The notes beneath the pieces were generated by a model. The model was not told where the DNA came from. It saw nothing but the letters and a program-made list of their open reading frames with translations, and searched no databases. A stretch of DNA of 18,628 nt, taken from the NCBI GenBank assembly GCA_031283505.1, contig JAITBO010000113.1, positions 1-18,628 on the forward strand, in the 5' to 3' direction. The position numbers were made by a program, and so were the translations under genes. The DNA comes from Treponema sp. GTDB taxonomy: Bacteria; Spirochaetota; Spirochaetia; Treponematales; Breznakiellaceae. Positions 6,656-12,988 of the stretch are shown here, piece after piece; within the stretch, counting starts at the first letter, position 1; the number at the start of each line of letters is the position of its first letter.

Positions 6656-7570
6656 TTATGACGCCGTTTTGGCGGCAGGAGCGGTTGCCGCCGCAGGGGC
6701 AGGAGCGGGGCTATCCACCGGAGCGGGAACAGGAGCCGGAACCGGCGTGGCTGAAGATTGGGCGTCTCCAATCCTGTGAATCTGGCTTAGATAATCGTTA
6801 AGCCGGAGCTTATATCCCATAGGAACGATGGACTCGTTGAATTCAATGGCCAAAGCCAGGAGATCTTTCCGGCCTTCTACGTTTTCGGCCCGGACGAACT
6901 TTCCCTGAATCAAAAAACCCTCCCTGGGATCGTCAAAGTTGATGCGTAAGGCCGAATCTTTGTTTACAAGAAATTTCGCCACCCCCATCATGACCATTTT
7001 GGCTCCGGAGAAGGAAATGTCCCGCAGGATACAGCGCCGGGGAACCCGTTCTATAAAAACGGCGCATTCTTTGGGCAAAACCTTCAACTTCCTAATGGTT
7101 TCGGGGGTCAGCGGTATGCGTTCTTCCCGGCGTTTGGCGGAATTCACATTCGCGTCCAAAAGCCGTCCCATGATCTCTATGAGATCGTCCGGCGGACGTT
7201 GGGTAAACTGAAGGGTGAAGATAGCCATGCCTTTAGAACTACTATAAGGGACATAACCCATGGAACGGGCGGCAACAAAGAAGGTCAAAGGCGACCCGCT
7301 GTCAGGATTCTTGAAACAGAGCCGAAGGCTGACCGCGTTATTGGCTTGTTGCAGCTTGCCGAGCAGTCCTGATTGGATATTTGCTACGATTTTGGCTCCT
7401 TCAAAGGACGAAGAATAGACAACACAGGGCCAAAAGTCTCCTCCGCATTTCAAGTATACCTGCTGGGTGATCATGCCGGTGACTTGAATTATTTCCTTGG
7501 TGAAGGTTACATTGATCACCTTATACCGTTCATAATATGTTGTGATTTTTTGACTCGTTAAGATACCCAT
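6656..7570 (-). CDS. PilZ-domain c-di-GMP receptor with spirochaete-type N-terminal domain
   Basis: Predicted cytoplasmic c-di-GMP effector. The 304 residues divide into an N-terminal PilZN-like domain (about 1-135), a PilZ domain (about 145-262) and a Pro/Ala-rich tail (about 272-304). Both c-di-GMP contact motifs are present: an RxxxR motif (RREER, 147-151) and DxSxxG (DISFSG, 184-189), so ligand binding is likely. In spirochaetes, proteins of this layout (PlzA of Borrelia) connect c-di-GMP to motility and host adaptation; the function here is inferred. The start MGILTSQKITTYYERY fits the expected domain edge but has no SD, and a strong promoter predicts a leaderless transcript (see 7578-7606). 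The TPR gene follows 7 bases downstream. The low-complexity tail is encoded by GC-rich repetitive DNA. Confidence 0.9.
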   Translation of the reverse strand: MGILTSQKITTYYERYKVINVTFTKEIIQVTGMITQQVYLKCGGDFWPCVVYSSSFEGAKIVANIQSGLLGKLQQANNAVSLRLCFKNPDSGSPLTFFVAARSMGYVPYSSSKGMAIFTLQFTQRPPDDLIEIMGRLLDANVNSAKRREERIPLTPETIRKLKVLPKECAVFIERVPRRCILRDISFSGAKMVMMGVAKFLVNKDSALRINFDDPREGFLIQGKFVRAENVEGRKDLLALAIEFNESIVPMGYKLRLNDYLSQIHRIGDAQSSATPVPAPVPAPVDSPAPAPAAATAPAAKTAS

Positions 7571-7577
7571 TGATTAT

Positions 7578-7606
7578 ACTATAGAATTCTTTGGAATTTC
7601 AGTCAA
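7578..7606 (-). promoter_or_regulatory. Sigma70-type promoter of the PilZ-TPR operon
   Basis: On the minus strand, TTGACT (7601-7606) and TATAGT (7578-7583) are separated by exactly 17 bases. Each box has five of six consensus bases. Transcription should start near 7570-7571, at the A of the PilZ ATG. A second TATAAT (7573-7578) is too close to the ATG to serve that start. Confidence 0.65.
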
Positions 7607-7694
7607 TCAGGAATATCTTTTCATAGCACTATTCATTAATATATAAGTTAACGTGTATAATTTAACGTGAATATGATGGAATACTAAGGGTCCT

Positions 7695-7795
7695 CGAATG
7701 GACGCTAATTTTCATGAATTAGAGGCTGTCCCAAAACTATGCGTGTTAGCGCATAGTCAATTAGTTTTGGAATAAGCTCAATTAGCATTCATTCG
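7695..7795. repeat. Outer inverted repeat enclosing palindromic repeat copy 5
   Basis: cgaatggacgctaatt (7695-7710) and aattagcattcattcg (7780-7795) are inverted copies with 14 of 16 positions matching. They flank the repeat unit at 7722-7779, which itself is flanked by a 5-bp direct repeat, aatta (7717-7721 and 7780-7784). This looks like one palindromic element inserted into another. Further out, ttaacgtga (7662-7670) and tcacgttaa (7828-7836) are also inverted. Confidence 0.65.
7722..7779. repeat. Palindromic repeat, long form (copy 5), upstream of barrel gene
   Basis: Arms gaggctgtcccaaaact and agttttggaataagctc surround a 7-bp internal stem, ctatgcg (7737-7743) with cgcatag (7750-7756), loop tgttag, then the tcaattag tag. 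Compared with copies 2 and 4, one G-C pair of the stem is replaced by A-T on both sides, so the pairing is kept. Confidence 0.88.
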
Positions 7796-7856
7796 TGTAA
7801 TTCGCGGACTTTTTCTCTTTGCCGAACTCACGTTAATTTAGATGGAGACAGTACGT

Positions 7857-8999
7857 ATGAAGCGGTTATCGTTGCTTTTTTTCATAATTTTGGTATTTTT
7901 TGTTCAAGCCTTCGGATTTACGCAATCCAGGAAAGGATATACCCTGCTGGCGATACCGGTTTTTACGGAAACAGGACTTAAAGAAGAAGCGAACCTGCTT
8001 TTTTTGACCATGGTTGACGAACTGGAATGGCTTACCAAGGCACATTCTTTTGTCAGATTCGCCACATCCAGGGGGATGAACGGAAGGCCGCCTCCTACCC
8101 GGGGAAAACTTAATCCCGCAGACCATGCCTTGTTGCCGGAATATGTTATTACGGGAGTTTTGAACCAGGAACAAGACGGAACGAAGGTTTTTGAAATGAG
8201 CCTGTGGAGGCTGGAAGATTCGACCCTTATGGCTGTCCAGGAATTGGCCTATACCGATATTGAAGAAGGCGTGGGTTTTATCCCTTTTTTTATATTGAGC
8301 CTTTATTCAACCTTGCCGGGAGTTATTGATTTCGATGAAGAACTGAAATCCTGGAAAAACAAGTGGCTTTATATGGGACTGCGGGCCGGTTTTTCCCCGC
8401 GCTTTTATACAGTCTCCGGGGATTATTCCAGGGACGGATCGAAGCTCCGTATGCCGGGCTTTACCTTCGATGCCGGTTTGCGGGGAGAAATACAGATCTT
8501 TCCCCGGCTGGAACAGGGTAAAACCTTCTCTTTCGGCCTTCAAACCGGCGTTGATTTTACCTATGATTCAATCGATTTTACCTATTATGACCGTTCAACC
8601 TCGCTGATAAACCGCAGCAAGATCAATACCGCATCCGTGTCCGTTCCTCTGTTAGCAAAGTTTAACATAAAACCCGGTCAGTTTGTCTTTGGCCCCTATG
8701 GGGGAGTCTACTTTACCCAGCCCTTGAGCCGGTATAAGATTACCCCGCCCATAGGCTATACCGGAGGCTTCAACCTTGGGTATAAAATCGGAGCCACCGG
8801 GGCCTTGTTTTTTGATTTCCGTTTTTCGGGGGATATAGGCAAAACGGTAATTTCGGAAAACGATATACCCTACAACCGGTATGTGTTTACCCTCTCTATG
8901 GGCTTTGAATGGGGCTTCCTTACAAAAAAATCAAAAACAGAAGAAGGAAGCGAAAGCGATACCGCTTCCGGCGGTGAATATGAGGAAGCTTCGTATTAA
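7857..8999 (+). CDS. Outer-membrane beta-barrel protein with signal peptide
   Basis: The 380-residue product starts with a signal peptide (MKRLSLLFFIILVFFVQAFG, cleavage probably near residue 20-24). An N-terminal alpha/beta region (about 28-150) with strands such as YTLLAIPVF and YVITGVLNQ may be periplasmic. From about 165 to 370 there are alternating amphipathic strands with aromatic girdles (WLYMGLRAGFSPRFY, FSFGLQTGVDFTYD, VFGPYGGVYFTQP, YVFTLSMGFEWGF), typical of an 8- to 12-strand barrel related to PorT/OMP_b-brl proteins. The exact family is not certain. An acidic, Ser-rich tail ends the protein. I chose the ATG at 7857 because GGAG (7844-7847) lies 9 bases upstream; the in-frame ATG at 7842 would consume that SD. 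The gene meets purD tail to tail with 4 bases between stop codons. Confidence 0.8.
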   Translation: MKRLSLLFFIILVFFVQAFGFTQSRKGYTLLAIPVFTETGLKEEANLLFLTMVDELEWLTKAHSFVRFATSRGMNGRPPPTRGKLNPADHALLPEYVITGVLNQEQDGTKVFEMSLWRLEDSTLMAVQELAYTDIEEGVGFIPFFILSLYSTLPGVIDFDEELKSWKNKWLYMGLRAGFSPRFYTVSGDYSRDGSKLRMPGFTFDAGLRGEIQIFPRLEQGKTFSFGLQTGVDFTYDSIDFTYYDRSTSLINRSKINTASVSVPLLAKFNIKPGQFVFGPYGGVYFTQPLSRYKITPPIGYTGGFNLGYKIGATGALFFDFRFSGDIGKTVISENDIPYNRYVFTLSMGFEWGFLTKKSKTEEGSESDTASGGEYEEASY

Positions 9000-9003
9000 G
9001 AGT

Positions 9004-10371
9004 TTACACCGCGCCTATGTCTTTGCGACAGTCCATTCCCGGAAAGGTAACGCTGTTCAGAGCGGCATAGGCTTTGGTCCGGGCTATCTCCGGGTTTGCG
9101 CCCCAAGCCGAAGCTGCCAGGACCCGGCCACCTGATGTAAGCAGGGGGCCGTCCTCTATTGAGGACGCTCCGGCGAAAAAGAGACGACCTTCCGATTGAT
9201 CCAGGCGATCCTTGTCTATGATGATAAGGTCCCCTTTACGATACGGACCGGGGTAACCGCCGGCCACCGCCACCGGAGCGCAGACCGCGCCGCTTTTCCA
9301 GGCAAGGGGAAACCCTTCAAGGTTACCATTCTGGATGGCGGCGCAGAGGTCCGTCATATCCGTTTCCATGAGCGGGAGGACTGCCTGGGTTTCGGGGTCT
9401 CCAAGCCGCGCGTTGTACTCCAAAAGATAACAGCGGTCATCCCTTACCATGAGGCCGAAGAAGATGAAGCCCCGGTAATCCATGCCTTCCTGTTCCAGGC
9501 CCGTAAGGGTGGGTTTTAAAATCCGGGCGGTAAAATCCGCTTCCGCTGTGGCGGAGAAATCCGGAACCGGCGCGATAGCCCCCATACCCCCGGTATTGGG
9601 TCCCGTGCCGCCGTCAAACCGGCGCTTATGATCCCGGGCAGCTATAAAGGGCAGGATGGTCCCCTTCTTTCCGGGCCTGACGCTTACCGCAGCCAGGATC
9701 GAGACTTCCTTTCCATCTATAAATTCTTCCAGGAGTACTGTCTTTCCCGATTTTCCCAGGCTTCCCTCCTTTATAAAGGAATTAAGGGCTTTTTCCGCTT
9801 CATCCAAACTGGCCGCCACCACAACCCCTTTACCCGCCGCAAGTCCATCGGCCTTGATCACCAGGGGAGGAATACGGACGGAGGAGGATAGCGGATTTGA
9901 ACAAAAGACCGCCGGACTCTGCCCTTGCAGACCAGGTTTAAAGTAATTCTCCGCATACCGCAAGGCTGCGGAATAATCCGAAAAAGTATGACTCCGGGCG
10001 GTCTTGATACCGTACTTTTCCATGAAAGATTTAGCCCAGACCTTGCTCGTCTCAAGCCGGGCGGCCTGCCTGTCCGGTCCAAGGATGGGCAGCCGCGCTT
10101 CCCGAAACAGGTCAACAATGCCTTCCGCCAAGGGCGCTTCCGGGCCTACGATGGTGAGGTGTATCCCCTCTTTTTTGGCGAATTCCAGCAGGGCTTTCTG
10201 GCCTTCCGGGGATTCCGGCAGGCCAGGGAGAGAGACGTTGGCGCATTTGACTTCCTTGCTGGTCCCGCCGTTCCCCGGAGCCACATAGATACGTTCCGCC
10301 GCCGGCGATTGGGCCAGCTTCCAGGCCATAGCGTGTTCTCTGCCGCCTGAACCGATTATCAGTTGTTTCAT
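9004..10371 (-). CDS. purD: Phosphoribosylamine-glycine ligase (GAR synthetase)
   Basis: Catalyses the second step of purine synthesis: phosphoribosylamine + glycine + ATP to glycinamide ribonucleotide. The 455 residues contain the N-terminal signature GSGGREHA (7-14), the ATP-grasp loop KADGLAAGKGVVVA (173-186), GPNTGGMGA (257-265) and the metal/nucleotide-site motif LEYNARLGDPETQ (317-329). The protein is about 25-30 residues longer than typical bacterial PurD. The extra length is mainly an insert at about 144-168 (KPGLQGQSPAVFCSNPLSSS…), just before the ATP-binding strand. SD GGAGG (10381-10385) lies 9 bases before the ATG. It follows pyrE by 21 bases on the same strand, so the two are probably cotranscribed. 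No terminator is visible between it and the convergent barrel gene. Confidence 0.97.
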   Translation of the reverse strand: MKQLIIGSGGREHAMAWKLAQSPAAERIYVAPGNGGTSKEVKCANVSLPGLPESPEGQKALLEFAKKEGIHLTIVGPEAPLAEGIVDLFREARLPILGPDRQAARLETSKVWAKSFMEKYGIKTARSHTFSDYSAALRYAENYFKPGLQGQSPAVFCSNPLSSSVRIPPLVIKADGLAAGKGVVVAASLDEAEKALNSFIKEGSLGKSGKTVLLEEFIDGKEVSILAAVSVRPGKKGTILPFIAARDHKRRFDGGTGPNTGGMGAIAPVPDFSATAEADFTARILKPTLTGLEQEGMDYRGFIFFGLMVRDDRCYLLEYNARLGDPETQAVLPLMETDMTDLCAAIQNGNLEGFPLAWKSGAVCAPVAVAGGYPGPYRKGDLIIIDKDRLDQSEGRLFFAGASSIEDGPLLTSGGRVLAASAWGANPEIARTKAYAALNSVTFPGMDCRKDIGAV

Positions 10372-10392
10372 GGACCATATCCTCCGTATAGG

Positions 10393-10992
10393 TTATATGC
10401 CGCCGGTTTGCTTTCTTGATCCCGGCTTGACGCAGGGAATCCCCTGTTTACACAATTCGCAGTCCGCGCCGTCCCAGTTGGCGGCCTCCAGTTTGGCCGT
10501 AGCGTAAAGGGGCCAGGGGATGTCCACCCCGGGAGATCGGCGGTCCAGCACGCAGGCCAGGGCCTCTATGTGACCACCCAGGGCCTCCAGGACCGTAGCG
10601 CTTTCTCCCGATGATTTACCTGTAGTAACCACGTCTTCGGCGATAAGGATGCGGGTCCCCGGTTCAACAGTAAAACCCCGGCGCAGCTTCATGACCCCCG
10701 CATCGTCCCGCTCGGTGAAGAAGGCGGGAAGACCGAGCTGTCGGCCCAGTTCATAGGCAACCACGATGCCCCCCATGGCCGGACCTACCACCGCATCCAG
10801 GACGAGTTTCCCCGCCTGTATGTCCGCCCTGATGTGGTCAGCCGCCAGAGAGAGAACTTTTGCGGCCCGGTCCGGGTATTGCAGGAGCCGCGCACACTGA
10901 AAATAACGGTTAGAATGGCGGCCCGATGAAAGGAGGAAATGCCCTTCCTGCATGGCCCCGGATTCTCGCAGTAAGGTGACGACATCGTTCAT
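10393..10992 (-). CDS. pyrE: Orotate phosphoribosyltransferase
   Basis: Transfers the phosphoribosyl group of PRPP to orotate to give OMP in pyrimidine synthesis. The 199 residues show the type I PRTase fold: substrate loop SSGRHSNRYF (22-31), mobile loop ERDDAGVMKLRRGF (94-107), and the PRPP-binding signature ILIAEDVVTTGKS (115-127). The C-terminus has a Cys-containing CELCKQGIPCVKPGSRK (178-194), a tail found in one subgroup of bacterial and archaeal PyrE. The ATG at 10992 is preceded by GGGG about 8 bases upstream, a modest SD. It heads a probable pyrE-purD operon joining pyrimidine and purine steps, and it is divergent from the EamA-family transporter with only 51 bases between start codons. 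Confidence 0.96.
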   Translation of the reverse strand: MNDVVTLLRESGAMQEGHFLLSSGRHSNRYFQCARLLQYPDRAAKVLSLAADHIRADIQAGKLVLDAVVGPAMGGIVVAYELGRQLGLPAFFTERDDAGVMKLRRGFTVEPGTRILIAEDVVTTGKSSGESATVLEALGGHIEALACVLDRRSPGVDIPWPLYATAKLEAANWDGADCELCKQGIPCVKPGSRKQTGGI

Positions 10993-11043
10993 AAAAATAC
11001 CCCGGTCTTGCGATCTATTTTATAATACTATACCATCTTCTCC
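10993..11043. promoter_or_regulatory. Compact divergent promoter region of pyrE and the transporter
   Basis: The 51 bases between the two ATGs must carry both promoters. TATAAT (11021-11026) faces the transporter and TATAGT (reverse complement of 11028-11033) faces pyrE; the two -10 candidates overlap, and no good -35 box is visible for either. With that -10 the transporter leader would be about 11 bases, without an SD. Confidence 0.4.
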
Positions 11044-11988
11044 ATGAATAAACAGGCGTTGCGGGCGGACATCCTGCTTTTAATTACTGCGTGTGTCTGG
11101 GGTTTTGCTTTTGTGGCTCAGCGGTCGGCAATGGACGAGATGGGTCCTTTTGCGTTTAACGGCATCCGGTTCATCCTTGGAAGCCTGTCTCTCGTTCCTC
11201 TGATCGTTTTCAGATTGAAAAGCCCCGAAAGGCGCATTGACGGGACCACAGGCCGTCCCCTGACACTCCTGACCTTCGCGGCCTGCTCCTGCCTGGCAGG
11301 AAGCTGTCTTTTCATCGCCGCAACCCTGCAACAGATAGGGATCATCTACACTACCGCCGGAAATGCGGGATTCATTACCGGCCTCTATGTGGTCCTTACC
11401 CCCATCTTCGGTATCTTCCTGGGAAAGAAAACCGGACTTCCCACCTGGATAGGCGCAGTCTTCACGGTGGCGGGCCTTTTCTTCCTCAGCGCCGCTTCCC
11501 AGGTCTTCGGCCAAGTTGCAGGCCCCGCTTCGCAACCCTTGCGCCTTAACCCCGGGGACATCATTACCGCAGTGGGCGCCCTGTTCTGGGCCTGTCATGT
11601 ACTCCTCATCGACAGCATGGTCAGACGGGTGGACGCGGTAGTTCTTGCATCGGGACAGTTCATCGTCTGCGGTATCCTTTCCTCGGTCATAGCCCTTTTC
11701 CGTGAAACCATCTCGCCCGACGCCCTCGTGAAAAGCCTCATCCCTATCCTTTACAGCGGTTTCGGCTCTGTAGGTCTTGCCTACACGCTGCAAGTGGTAG
11801 GCCAGAAGTATGCGCCCCCTGCCCACGCCACAATACTCCTCTCCCTGGAAGGGGTCTTCGCCGCCATAGGCGGGGTCATCATCCTGTCCGAGCCTCTGGG
11901 AAGCTGGACCCTCCTGGGCTTTGTCCTCATATTCGGCGGTATGCTGGCCACCCAACTGGACGTTATCATAGGGGGCCGGAAGAAGTAG
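11044..11988 (+). CDS. EamA-family (DMT superfamily) transporter
   Basis: Inner-membrane permease of the drug/metabolite transporter superfamily, substrate unknown. The 314 residues form about ten hydrophobic segments in two EamA halves. The first half begins ADILLLITACVWGFAFVAQRSAM (about 8-30) and the second begins near GDIITAVGALFWACHVLLIDSM (about 171-192), both with the family's small-residue and Trp pattern. The second half ends with the expected GGVIILSEPLGSWTLLGFVLIFGGML. The length is normal for the family (about 300). No SD precedes the ATG, so a weak or leader-poor start is likely. The next Met is at residue 30, too late for the first membrane segment. It stands alone, divergent from pyrE. 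Substrate prediction from the sequence is not possible. Confidence 0.92.
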   Translation: MNKQALRADILLLITACVWGFAFVAQRSAMDEMGPFAFNGIRFILGSLSLVPLIVFRLKSPERRIDGTTGRPLTLLTFAACSCLAGSCLFIAATLQQIGIIYTTAGNAGFITGLYVVLTPIFGIFLGKKTGLPTWIGAVFTVAGLFFLSAASQVFGQVAGPASQPLRLNPGDIITAVGALFWACHVLLIDSMVRRVDAVVLASGQFIVCGILSSVIALFRETISPDALVKSLIPILYSGFGSVGLAYTLQVVGQKYAPPAHATILLSLEGVFAAIGGVIILSEPLGSWTLLGFVLIFGGMLATQLDVIIGGRKK

Positions 11989-12055
11989 TCTTTCCTCGTC
12001 TGGCGATCCGGCGCTATGCTTTTTTAGAAACTCACCTTACATATCGGAGCCAAAA

Positions 12056-12929
12056 GTGAAGAAATTTGAGCCCGCCCCAAAACTAATTGACGGTACACTT
12101 CAGTTCCTTAAGGATTATTATACATTGGAGCAGAGCTATAAACTGTTGAAAGCTGATGCTATCCCAAAGTTGACGGTTGAACTCGCGAAAATCTCCGGTA
12201 TGGAAGAAATTCACAACGATCCCATGGTTATACGTGAGGTGATGTTCGCGTTTTCGGCAGGGGATTTTTCGCAGCCCATCAGAATAGGAGGGATCATCCC
12301 CGGTTGTATGAAAGCCCTCCAGTCCCGGCTTCGGAATCTCATCTGGCAGGTTGAAAGGCTAGAGCAAGGCGACTTTACCCAGCGCGTTGAATTCATGGGG
12401 GAGTTCTCCGAGGCTTTTAACCGGATGACAATACGTCTGGATACTGCCATCAAGAAACTTCAGGAAAGGGAAAAGGACTTGAAAGTCCTGGCCGATAATC
12501 TTTGCGGTGCGGCATCATCATGTTGGAGATCGATCATTTTCAGCAATTCAACGACAAATACAGACGCTGGTCGGGTGATGCGGCGTTGAGGCATACGGTA
12601 CGCATCGCTTTTTCCTTGTTTCGTAAGAATGACCTTTTTTGCCGCCATGGAGGGGAAAAATTTGGCTTTTTTTCAGCGGCGCCGGTGAAGCGGCTTGCCG
12701 TATCATTGCCGAACGTATACGGACAGCCATAGAAAACAGCCCGGTAGAACTGGAATCAAGTCCCGCGCCGATTACCGCCAGCTTAGGGCTAACAATGTCC
12801 GATATGGTCCCCTTGCCTCATGACGAGAATTATATCAAGGTGCTTTTGAACAACGCCGGCAACGCCCTCTACCGGGCCAGGGACAAAGGCAAAAACCGGG
12901 TTATATGTTTTTCTGAGGGATCGTCCTGA
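12056..12929 (+). pseudogene. Decayed diguanylate cyclase (GGDEF) gene
   Basis: Three reading frames together spell one protein. Frame 12056 to about 12497 encodes a soluble N-terminal region with HAMP-like helices (GDFSQPI…, EQGDFTQRVEFMGEFSEAFNRM) ending in a coiled coil (KKLQEREKDLKVLADNL). A second frame (about 12502-12670) gives GIIMLEIDHFQQFNDKY…GDAALR…RHGGEKF. A third (about 12660-12929) gives GAGEAACRIIAERIRTAIE…ITASLGLT…NAGNALYRARDKGKNRV, the normal GGDEF C-terminus. At the first junction about 24 residues that should carry DxLTGxxNR are missing; the second shift lies near a run of seven T (12665-12671). The active-site motif is GGEKF rather than GG[DE]EF. The start is GTG with GGAG (12046-12049). 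Codons 5-12 are repeat-derived. Catalysis is very unlikely. Confidence 0.9.
12068..12091 (-). repeat. Half-copy of the palindromic repeat inside coding sequence
   Basis: Read on the minus strand, the 24 bases match the right half of the long form (compare 5371-5394) at 22 positions, with 17 contiguous identical bases. The rest of the unit is absent. In the GGDEF reading frame it encodes EPAPKLID, directly after the GTG start and two Lys and a Phe codon. Confidence 0.75.
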
Positions 12930-12948
12930 CTGGTAGAAAGCGAAAACA

Positions 12949-12988
12949 GACGGGGATGAGAAACCCCACCCCCGTCCGGTATTTTTTT
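12949..12988. terminator. Terminator between convergent GGDEF remnant and giant OMP gene
   Basis: gacgggg (12949-12955) pairs with ccccgtc (12970-12976) across a 14-base loop, and seven T follow on the plus strand (12982-12988). On the minus strand the same stem is followed by tgttttcgcttt, so it may also end the OMP transcript, whose stop codon is at 12987-12989. Confidence 0.65.

Noticed and set aside
6649..6771. N-terminal extension of the TPR protein to 432 residues
   Set aside because: It would overlap the Pro/Ala-rich end of the PilZ gene and reads as Arg/Pro/Leu-rich shadow sequence. The ATG at 6648 has a suitable SD and spacing.
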